The position numbers and the translations under genes were made by a program. Below, piece after piece: positions 1-4,940 of a DNA stretch of 5,187 nt. Under the pieces are notes generated by a model. The model was not told where the DNA came from. It worked only from the letters and a program-made list of their open reading frames with translations, and ran no database searches. This DNA comes from Cyclobacteriaceae bacterium (GTDB lineage: Bacteria; Bacteroidota; Bacteroidia; Cytophagales; Cyclobacteriaceae): NCBI GenBank assembly GCA_025358195.1, contig JANYKP010000052.1, positions 1 through 5,187 of the forward strand. The letters are read 5' to 3'. How positions within the stretch are numbered: the stretch's first letter is position 1; each line of letters begins with the position of its first letter.

Positions 1-17
1 CCTCTCCGGAGGAGAGG
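1..17. repeat. Short palindrome downstream of truA, at window edge
   Basis: CCTCTCC and GGAGAGG form a perfect 7-bp inverted repeat around a 3-base centre, a few bases beyond the truA stop codon. In truA transcripts this could fold into a hairpin and help end transcription or protect the 3' end. No T-tract follows in the visible sequence, so intrinsic termination is not shown. C/G-rich CTCTCC palindromes of this style are common intergenic repeats in Bacteroidota. The element may continue past the left edge. Confidence 0.45.
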
Positions 18-23
18 GGAGGG

Positions 24-770
24 TTAATTGATAAAGATTGATTTAGGATACTTTACGTTCATTAAGTATAGGCCATCGGGGGGTACGTTCATGCCTGCTT
101 TTTTTCGGTCTTTGCTTTTCAGAATATGCTTAAACTCTTCAACTGTTATTTTTCCGGTGCCTACTTCCAGCAATGTGCCTACGATGGCCCGCACCATGCC
201 ACGAAGAAAGCGATTGGCCGTGACAGTAAAAACCAATAAGTCACCCTTTTGATTCCATCGCGCTTCTTTCACTTCGCAAATAAAATGGTTCACGTCACTT
301 TTTACCTTGCTGAAGCACTCAAAATCGTGCGTTCCGGTTAGTAACGTAGTTGCACGCTGCAGGGTTGAAAGGTCCAACGGTTTATAAAAATAAAAGGCGC
401 GTCCTCCCCGGAGCGGATCTTTTACACGGGTGATGTGGTAGTGGTACGTCCGTTCAACCGCGTTGTAACGTGCGCTTACCGTTGGTTTTACTTTTCGGAT
501 CGACCGGATGGCGATGTCTTTCGGTAAAAATGAATTCAAGCGGATAATCAGGTTGGGCGGGTCAAATGCCTTGGTAATATCTGCATGAAAAAATTGCTGC
601 GCGCAATGCACGCCGGTGTCTGTGCGGCCACTGCCAACGATCGGAATTTCTTCACGAAGTAATTTGTTCAGCACTTCTTCCACGACCTGCTGAACACCCG
701 TAGCGTTCGACTGGGTTTGCCAGCCGTGGTAGTTCTTACCGTGATAGGTTATTTCAAAAAAGTAGCGCAT
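24..770 (-). CDS. truA: tRNA pseudouridine(38-40) synthase TruA
   Basis: This cytoplasmic enzyme converts uridines 38-40 in the anticodon stem-loop of many tRNAs to pseudouridine. The 248-residue product opens with MRYFFEITYHGKNYHGWQ, the usual TruA start (ITYxGxxYxGWQ). The catalytic motif GRTDTGVH lies at residues 48-55, with Asp51 as the expected nucleophile. Further family signatures are RTYHYHI (107-113), NRFLRGMVRAIVGTL (186-200) and the C-terminal AGMNVPPDGLYL (225-236). Length is normal and the frame is unbroken. An in-frame ATG at 809 would add 13 residues, but those codons lie inside an intergenic repeat and do not resemble TruA, so the start at 770 is preferred. No Shine-Dalgarno sequence is seen. 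The gene lies downstream of the thiolase on the same strand, but the repeat-filled gap makes tight co-transcription uncertain. Confidence 0.96.
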   Translation of the reverse strand: MRYFFEITYHGKNYHGWQTQSNATGVQQVVEEVLNKLLREEIPIVGSGRTDTGVHCAQQFFHADITKAFDPPNLIIRLNSFLPKDIAIRSIRKVKPTVSARYNAVERTYHYHITRVKDPLRGGRAFYFYKPLDLSTLQRATTLLTGTHDFECFSKVKSDVNHFICEVKEARWNQKGDLLVFTVTANRFLRGMVRAIVGTLLEVGTGKITVEEFKHILKSKDRKKAGMNVPPDGLYLMNVKYPKSIFIN

Positions 771-777
771 TTGGGGA

Positions 778-921
778 GCAGTAGGCAGTAGGCAATGGGA
801 AGTAGGCAACTGTGAGCAGGAAGTACGAAATGGTCAGGTCAAAGCGTAAGTCTAATCTCCAAGGACAGACTGTAGCAATGAGTTGCGTCCATTGCCCACT
901 GCCTACTGCCGATTGCCTACT
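778..921. repeat. Long imperfect inverted repeat of GCAGTAG-type heptads
   Basis: The left arm (778-811) is made of GCAGTAG-like heptads: GCAGTAG, GCAGTAG, GCAATGG, GAAGTAG, GCAACT. The right arm (881-921) carries the same pattern on the opposite strand. The best match is 778-796 against 891-909, where 18 of 19 bases are complementary. About 85-95 bases of apparently unique sequence separate the arms, depending on how far each is extended. It occupies most of the thiolase-truA gap and stops 7 bases before the truA start. Intergenic repeats built from TTGCCTACTGCC units recur in Bacteroidota genomes. In RNA the arms could form a long stem. Whether it is a terminator, a processing site or an inactive repeat cannot be told here. 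Confidence 0.75.
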
Positions 922-956
922 CAACCTCATTTGAAACAGGTAAATAATCATTGGAC

Positions 957-2150
957 TTAGCATCGTTCGTAGATCACAGCTGCTCCTTGACCAACACCAA
1001 TACACATCGTAGCGAGCCCGTACTTTATTTTCCGTTTCCTCATTTCATGAATCAACGTAGCGCTGATGCGGACGCCGCTGCAACCCAGGGGATGTCCGAT
1101 CGCAATGGCGCCGCCGTTTACGTTGACGATCGCGGGGTTTAATTGAAGATCATGAATACAGGCAAGGGATTGTGAGGCAAAGGCTTCGTTGAGTTCGACT
1201 AGTCCCAGATCGGAAATTTTTAAGCCCGCGCGCATCAACGCTTTTTGTGTAGCTGGCACCGGCCCGATTCCCATGGTAGCCGGATCGACACCCGACACGG
1301 CCATGGAAACAATTCGTGCCAATGGTTTGAGATTGAATTTTTTGACAGCCTCCTCGCTGGCCACAAAAGAAGCGGCAGCGCCATCGTTGATGCCGGAGGA
1401 GTTGCCGGCCGTCACGGAGCCTCCCTCGCGAAAAGCAGGCTTAAGTGCGGCGAGCTTTTCCAGTGTAGTTTCCCGCGGGTATTCATCGCGATGGAAGACC
1501 ATGGTCTCTTTGCCTTTTATAACGTTTACCGCAACACGTTCTTCATTGAATTTGCCCGACGCCTCCGCGCTGAAATATTTTTGTTGAGACGCCAATCCGA
1601 ATTGATCCTGCTCCTGGCGCGTGATCTTCCATTTCTCCGCAACGTTCTCCGCTGTTTCACCCATAGTAAATGGATAATACAACTTGGCCAAAACCGGATT
1701 GGTAAAGCGCCAGCCGAGGGTCGTATCATACATTTCACTCTTGCGTGAAAACGGTTCTTCTGACTTGGCCAGCACAAAAGGCGCGCGGCTCATGCTTTCC
1801 ACACCGCCCGCGATATAAACTTCACCGTTACCGGTCATAATTCCCTCTGAGGCATTAATGATCGCCTGCAGTCCCGAAGCGCAGAGACGATTGACGGTTG
1901 CCCCCGCCACGGAGGTTGGAAGACCGGCAAGCAAGAGTGCCATCCGCGCCACATTCCGGTTATCCTCGCCCGCTTGGTTCGCGGCGCCGAAGATGACATC
2001 TTCAATCTGACCGGGATCGATGGAGGGATTTCGTTTCACCAGTTCACGAATGACGTGCGCTGCCAGGTCATCGGGGCGAACGCTGGAGAGTGTTCCGCCA
2101 TATTTGCCGATGGGAGTACGAAGGATGTCGACGATGTAAGCTGTTTTCAT
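957..2150 (-). CDS. Acetyl-CoA acyltransferase (thiolase), 3-oxoadipyl-CoA thiolase type
   Basis: A thiolase II family enzyme of 397 residues, the standard length, that uses CoA to cleave a 3-oxoacyl-CoA into acetyl-CoA and a shortened acyl-CoA. The acyl-acceptor cysteine is Cys90 in NRLCASGL. The other catalytic motifs are NEAF (321-324), GHPLG with His353 (352-356), and CIGVGQG with Cys383 (383-389). The N-terminal RTPIGKYGGTLSSVRPDDLA and the GEDNRNVARMALLLAGLP block (61-78) closely recall PaaJ/PcaF, the 3-oxoadipyl-CoA thiolases of phenylacetate and beta-ketoadipate breakdown. Stand-alone Bacteroidota members are often annotated simply as acetyl-CoA C-acyltransferase, and no paa, pca or fad gene lies nearby, so the substrate is uncertain and no symbol is given. 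The start at 2150 (MKTAYIVDILRTPIG) matches the family; an in-frame ATG at 2165 would add MHSHP. No Shine-Dalgarno sequence is evident. A REP-like palindrome lies about 40 bases upstream. Confidence 0.93.
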   Translation of the reverse strand: MKTAYIVDILRTPIGKYGGTLSSVRPDDLAAHVIRELVKRNPSIDPGQIEDVIFGAANQAGEDNRNVARMALLLAGLPTSVAGATVNRLCASGLQAIINASEGIMTGNGEVYIAGGVESMSRAPFVLAKSEEPFSRKSEMYDTTLGWRFTNPVLAKLYYPFTMGETAENVAEKWKITRQEQDQFGLASQQKYFSAEASGKFNEERVAVNVIKGKETMVFHRDEYPRETTLEKLAALKPAFREGGSVTAGNSSGINDGAAASFVASEEAVKKFNLKPLARIVSMAVSGVDPATMGIGPVPATQKALMRAGLKISDLGLVELNEAFASQSLACIHDLQLNPAIVNVNGGAIAIGHPLGCSGVRISATLIHEMRKRKIKYGLATMCIGVGQGAAVIYERC

Positions 2151-2190
2151 AGGATGAGAATGCACCAGGGCACAAAGAAATGCAAAATTT

Positions 2191-2296
2191 TTGCCACGGC
2201 CTTAAGGCCGTGGCAATTCAAAGTCCATCCTATGGACTTTAGTCCAACATTTTGAAATGCACCCGAAACCAATCGGGACAGAACTAAAGTGGACTA
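2191..2296. repeat. REP-like cluster of nested palindromes
   Basis: Several inverted repeats are packed into about 105 bases. (a) 2191-2216 is a perfect 26-base palindrome, TTGCCACGGCCTT with its exact complement. (b) 2220-2240 is AAAGTCCAT, CCT, ATGGACTTT, a 9-bp stem with a 3-base loop. (c) CCCGA/TCGGG pair at 2262-2266 and 2273-2277. (d) Outer pairs ACTTTAGT (2236-2243) with ACTAAAGT (2283-2290), and TAGTCCA (2240-2246) with TGGACTA (2290-2296). Closely spaced hairpins of this kind in an intergenic region are typical of REP/REPIN elements, which in other genomes are mobilised by IS200-like (RAYT) transposases; none is present here. The element lies between the thiolase start and the AT-rich accessory region, marking the junction. 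Confidence 0.75.
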
Positions 2297-2609
2297 TTGA
2301 ATATGGAACCAGAATGCGTTATTTTCAAGCTTTATTGGGGCAATCCAAGCAGAATTACCTGGAAAGGTTTTGATAAGATTAAAAGATCTTGACCTAGTGA
2401 AAAGGTGTATACTTTTTACCGGATTGGCCTGCGAAGGCATCAAAACGGAAAAGCTATATAGGTTGTCTGGGTAATACTCGTAGCCAGTAGTTATGCGCAA
2501 CGGCCAAATAAAAACACCGTGGACAATGAAGCAGCAAACGATTAATTTCGTTTCGGATACGGCGCGTGCCATTAGATGTAACTTCAGAGCTAAATCAAGC
2601 AAATGAATA
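2297..2609. other. Gene-free spacer upstream of the serine hydrolase
   Basis: This stretch of about 310 bases has no recognisable gene. The plus strand is interrupted by many stops. The minus strand stays open across almost all of it and runs into the start of the serine hydrolase gene, but its translation shows no domain, repeat or signal sequence I recognise and its start would lie inside the neighbouring gene. I see no convincing promoter: TAATTTCG near 2543 is one base off the Bacteroidota -7 consensus TAnnTTTG and has no clear -33 TTG partner. The stretch must nevertheless hold the serine hydrolase leader and promoter, and may include degraded foreign DNA. Confidence 0.5.
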
Positions 2610-3722
2610 ATGTTTAAATCAAGTTCATTGATATTCCTTTTTAGCACTTTATTTCTAAACAATAAAGTTTCATTAGCTCAGTCAACATTGGATAAAGTAA
2701 GGACATATCTAGTTAATGAAATGGAAAAGCAAAAGATTCCAGGACTCCAAATTGTTGTGATTTATCAAAACAAAATTGTTTTCTCGAAAGCCGTAGGAAT
2801 AGCCAATGTTGAATTCTCAGTACCCACCACTGAAAGCACAATATTTTCAATTAATTCAATTACCAAAGTATTTACAGGAACTGCTATTATGCAATTGGCG
2901 GAAGAAGGAAAAATAGATATCGAAAAGCCTGTTTCAGATTATCTTGATAGTTTGCCGGCCAACTGGCAATCAGTTACCATTAAACAGTTACTGGGTCATA
3001 CGTCAGGACTTCCGTTTGTAGAGGATGATAATACCGGAGGGCTAGTTGGCAACAAGGGAGAGGATACGGCTTGGAAAATAGTTAAAACAATGCCACTGCA
3101 ATTTCAGCCAGGAGAACAATTTAGTTATAATGGGACCAATTATCTTTTGTTAGGGAAAATAATAGAAAAATGTGGTAAACTCCCTTTTGAGCAATTCATA
3201 CAAAAGTATCAATTGGATGTGGTTGGAATGAAAAGAACTTTTTATGGAAATTCTTATAATGCCATAAAAAATAAGGCTCCTACCTATTCATACTATTACC
3301 AGGATAAAAGCACTGGTGGACATATCAAGGGCAACCAGTTGCTGGAGGTATATGAAGAGTTTCCAAAAATGCTTAGGACAGATGCAGGTATGTTTAGTAC
3401 GGCTGAAGAAATGGCACAATGGATTCTCGCATTACAAACTAAACGACTTTTAAAGGATGAGAAAAGCATAAAAACGATGTGGACTCCTGTAAAACTAAAT
3501 AATGGAAAGCATGGTGGCTTTGGTGGTATTTTAAACGCTTATGCATTGGGCTGGCCAGTTGTGGAAAGAAAACAGCATCCTGCTGTTGCACCAATTGGGG
3601 GAGGAAGAGCTGCATTTCTCATCTATCCGCAGGATAATTTGACAATTATCTTATTGACTAATTTGACTGGTTGTTCGCCTGAATTGATGGTTGATAAAAT
3701 TGCTGAATTTTATTTTAAGTGA
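2610..3722 (+). CDS. Secreted serine hydrolase, beta-lactamase/class C PBP fold
   Basis: A 370-residue exported protein of the beta-lactamase superfamily (Pfam Beta-lactamase, PF00144). The family includes class C beta-lactamases, D-amino-acid peptidases and esterases. Residues 1-23 form a signal peptide with a hydrophobic core (LIFLFSTLFL) and a likely cut after SLA. The nucleophile motif SxxK is Ser83-Ile-Thr-Lys86, followed by the typical helix AIMQLAEEGKIDIEKPVSDYL and by LLGHTSGLP (127-135). The second motif, normally Tyr-Ser-Asn within FxYSNTNY, reads FSYNGTNYLLLG, so Tyr173 is kept but Gly175 replaces Asn. The third motif, normally H/K-T/x-G-G, reads APIGGGRAAF (327-336). The C terminus LTIILLTNLTG is typical of the fold. 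Length is complete. Substrate is unknown; resistance to beta-lactams should not be assumed. Base composition is clearly more AT-rich than the thiolase and truA, suggesting acquisition. The S41-peptidase remnant follows in the same orientation. Confidence 0.9.
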   Translation: MFKSSSLIFLFSTLFLNNKVSLAQSTLDKVRTYLVNEMEKQKIPGLQIVVIYQNKIVFSKAVGIANVEFSVPTTESTIFSINSITKVFTGTAIMQLAEEGKIDIEKPVSDYLDSLPANWQSVTIKQLLGHTSGLPFVEDDNTGGLVGNKGEDTAWKIVKTMPLQFQPGEQFSYNGTNYLLLGKIIEKCGKLPFEQFIQKYQLDVVGMKRTFYGNSYNAIKNKAPTYSYYYQDKSTGGHIKGNQLLEVYEEFPKMLRTDAGMFSTAEEMAQWILALQTKRLLKDEKSIKTMWTPVKLNNGKHGGFGGILNAYALGWPVVERKQHPAVAPIGGGRAAFLIYPQDNLTIILLTNLTGCSPELMVDKIAEFYFK

Positions 3723-3789
3723 AACTATCCGGCACCGAACTGATAACGCCATCGTTGGTAATAATGCCGCGGGACAAATTATTTATCTT

Positions 3790-4135
3790 ATGAAAAACCT
3801 ATTTTTATTATTCATTCTTGTGCTGATTATTTGAAATTTTTAAAACATCCTTGAGAGAAATACATCCGAATATTTATCGCTACACTTCAAAATCCGATTT
3901 TGACAAAGCCTTTGAAAACGTCAGGGGTTCACTGAATGAAAATATAACCAATAAGCAATTCTACAATTTATTAACACCTATCATAGCAATGGTTCATTGT
4001 GGACATACCTTTGGGATTGCATCCTTTGCGGATGACAAACAAGGGGTATTGCCACTGGAAGTAAAGATATTGAACGAGAAGATTTATGAATTGAGAAATC
4101 TCTCATCGAGTCAAGACGTTCAAGCATACAAATAA
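3790..4135 (+). pseudogene. Broken S41-family peptidase: signal stub and N-terminal domain only
   Basis: An ATG at 3790 starts MKNLFLLFILVLII, a lipoprotein- or secretion-like signal, which ends at TGA 3832-3834. In the next frame, open from 3827, the sequence reads LFEIFKTSLREIHPNIY and continues RYTSKSDFDKAFENVRGSL, NKQFYNLLTPIIAMVHCGHT and LPLEVKILNEKIYELRNLSS, ending at TAA 4133-4135. This matches my knowledge of the N-terminal domain of Bacteroidota S41 (C-terminal-processing/tricorn-like) peptidases, where an 'LREIHPNLY...CGHT' block precedes the PDZ-like and catalytic domains. Those later domains, with the catalytic serine, are absent. The residues normally joining signal and domain also seem missing, so the gene has a frameshift or small deletion at the 5' end and a truncation at the 3' end. 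A TTG at 3851 could formally start a 94-codon frame, but that would lack a signal and a protease domain. Confidence 0.75.
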
Positions 4136-4141
4136 GGCTTC

Positions 4142-4246
4142 ATGTGGCCGGCACGGCCTGCCCCGATCTTGATCGGGGAGAGAAGTGAAGTGTACGAAGA
4201 AATCGTACGGTTGAAAATGATGGAAAAATGCGAGAGACGGATGTAG
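4142..4246 (+). CDS. Possible 34-codon open frame in hairpin-rich patch
   Basis: ATG at 4142 opens a short frame that ends at TAG 4244-4246. Its first dozen codons (MWPARPAPILIG) are simply the translation of the GC-rich hairpins. The rest, SEVYEEIVRLKMMEKCERRM, looks like a charged amphipathic helix. I recognise no family. It may be the tail of a gene fragment brought in with the patch, or chance. No ribosome binding site or promoter is evident, and the preceding S41 remnant ends only 6 bases upstream. Confidence 0.15.
   Translation: MWPARPAPILIGERSEVYEEIVRLKMMEKCERRM
4146..4208 (+). repeat. Three consecutive hairpins in a GC-rich patch
   Basis: Three inverted repeats follow one another. 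GGCCG/CGGCC (4146-4158) has a 3-base loop. CCCCGATC/GATCGGGG (4161-4178) is a perfect 8-bp stem with a 2-base centre. GTACGA/TCGTAC (4192-4208) is a perfect 6-bp stem with loop AGAAA. None is followed by a T-run, so they are not a clear intrinsic terminator. The patch begins just after the S41 coding similarity stops and is much richer in G and C than its surroundings, suggesting it came from elsewhere. It could be a repeat-element fragment or part of a structured RNA. Confidence 0.6.
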
Positions 4247-4290
4247 CGAGTGCACAAACCTCCCTACCGAAAAAGTATGATAAAAACTGT

Positions 4291-4298
4291 TAAATTTG
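4291..4298 (+). promoter_or_regulatory. Candidate Bacteroidota -7 box TAAATTTG
   Basis: TAAATTTG matches the Bacteroidota -7 consensus TAnnTTTG exactly. It lies only 4 bases before the ATG of the DUF433 gene, so use of this box would give a leaderless or nearly leaderless transcript. No TTG is present at the expected -33 distance, so a chance match in AT-rich DNA is quite possible. Confidence 0.25.
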
Positions 4299-4302
4299 AA
4301 CT

Positions 4303-4542
4303 ATGAAGTGGCAAAATTATATAGTTTCGGACAAAGAAGTTTTATTGGGCAAACCAACAATAAAAGGAACCAGAATTTCTGTGGAGCATATTGTTGGACT
4401 ATTCGCTCAAGGGTGGACTGAAAATGAAATTCTGGAGAATTTTCCACGGTTGACAAAGGAATCTCTTCAAGCTGTTTTTGCATATATACAGGATTGTATC
4501 AATGACGGTCTTTTATTTACCCCGACAAGAAAGACCGCTTAA
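4303..4542 (+). CDS. DUF433 domain protein, probable antitoxin
   Basis: This is a 79-residue protein of the DUF433 family, small helix-turn-helix proteins that usually precede a PIN-like protein and are regarded as VapB-like antitoxins and DNA-binding autorepressors. The family signature runs from LLGKPTIKGTRISVEHI (14-30) through the recognition region VGLFAQGWTENEILENFP (31-48) to LTKESLQAVFAYI (50-62), with GKP.I.GTRI as the hallmark. It spans almost the whole protein, so length is complete. The gene lies 7 bases upstream of the DUF5615 gene on the same strand, which supports an antitoxin-toxin operon. The start at 4303 fits the usual short lead (MKWQNYIVSD) before the conserved block. No Shine-Dalgarno sequence is seen. 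The antitoxin role is inferred from family and gene order. Confidence 0.9.
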   Translation: MKWQNYIVSDKEVLLGKPTIKGTRISVEHIVGLFAQGWTENEILENFPRLTKESLQAVFAYIQDCINDGLLFTPTRKTA

Positions 4543-4549
4543 TTGATTC

Positions 4550-4903
4550 ATGAAATTACTTGCCAACGAAAACTTCCCAATAAAGAGTATTCTACATTTG
4601 AGAAGTAAAGGTTTTGACATCAGCTCGATTGGAGTGGATAACCCAAGTATTCAAGATCATGCTGTAATGACTATTGCTATCAGAGAAGAGCGGACAATTC
4701 TGACTTTTGATCGCGACTATGGAGAATTAATCTTTAAACACAATCATAAGCCACAAAGAGGAGTTATTTATTTAAGACTCGACAAATACAAAGCAGACGA
4801 ACCAGGAAAAATTATCGAGGAGTTGATTAACAAAACAGAATTTGACTTTGACAATGCACTGACTGTGTTGGACAAAAACGGAATTCGACAGAGAAAATAT
4901 TAA
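4550..4903 (+). CDS. DUF5615 PIN-like protein, probable toxin
   Basis: This 117-residue protein belongs to the DUF5615 family, which has a PIN-like nuclease fold related to the Mut7-C/VapC group and is commonly paired with DUF433. The N-terminal strand MKLLANENFP (1-10) corresponds to the family's DEN motif, but the expected aspartate is Asn6, followed by Glu7. The central acidic motif is LTFDRDYGELIF (51-62), with Asp54 and Asp56, and the conserved strand RGVIYLRL (70-77) follows. The frame is complete, with no sign of decay. In PIN-like folds these acidic residues bind the metal used for RNA cleavage, so nuclease toxicity is expected by family, but the Asn6 change leaves activity open. Translation is probably coupled to the antitoxin gene, given the 7-base gap. 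The gene ends 37 bases from a converging gene. Confidence 0.88.
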   Translation: MKLLANENFPIKSILHLRSKGFDISSIGVDNPSIQDHAVMTIAIREERTILTFDRDYGELIFKHNHKPQRGVIYLRLDKYKADEPGKIIEELINKTEFDFDNALTVLDKNGIRQRKY

Positions 4904-4940
4904 ATGGCACGAACCGCCAACCTCCGTCCATCAAACCAAA

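Noticed and set aside
24..252. Plus-strand open frame of 74 codons within truA
   Set aside because: It is antisense to the conserved C-terminal half of truA and has no recognisable features.
771..809. N-terminal extension of TruA from an upstream in-frame ATG at 809
   Set aside because: The extra 13 codons lie in the heptad repeat and do not resemble TruA; the family start motif begins at the ATG at 770.
1189..1777. Several long open frames opposite to or overlapping the thiolase gene
   Set aside because: They run through the conserved thiolase coding sequence in other frames, show no domain of their own and reflect its composition.
2480..3790. Integron cassette attC sites near GTTATGCGCAACGGCC (about 2491) and the bases after the serine hydrolase stop (3723-3789)
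   Set aside because: I could not pair RYYYAAC and GTTRRRY core sites at either place, and no integrase is present; the resemblance is only superficial.
3851..4135. Intact 94-residue protein from a TTG start
   Set aside because: The S41-like similarity extends upstream of the TTG (LFEIFKTS), a signal peptide lies in the adjacent frame, and the protease domain is missing; a pseudogene explains all of this better.
4183..4215. Group II intron domain V
   Set aside because: The GTACGA/TCGTAC stem and following GGTT are suggestive, but the conserved lower-stem triad, bulge and tetraloop cannot be aligned, and no intron-encoded reverse transcriptase is present.
4301..4483. Minus-strand open frame opposite the DUF433 gene
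   Set aside because: It is antisense to a well-recognised conserved domain and has no features of its own.
4252..4930. Direct repeats flanking the toxin-antitoxin pair (GCACAAACCTCC near 4252 and GCACGAACCGCC near 4908)
   Set aside because: The match is short and imperfect and does not extend, so it is not good evidence for target-site duplication or an attachment site.
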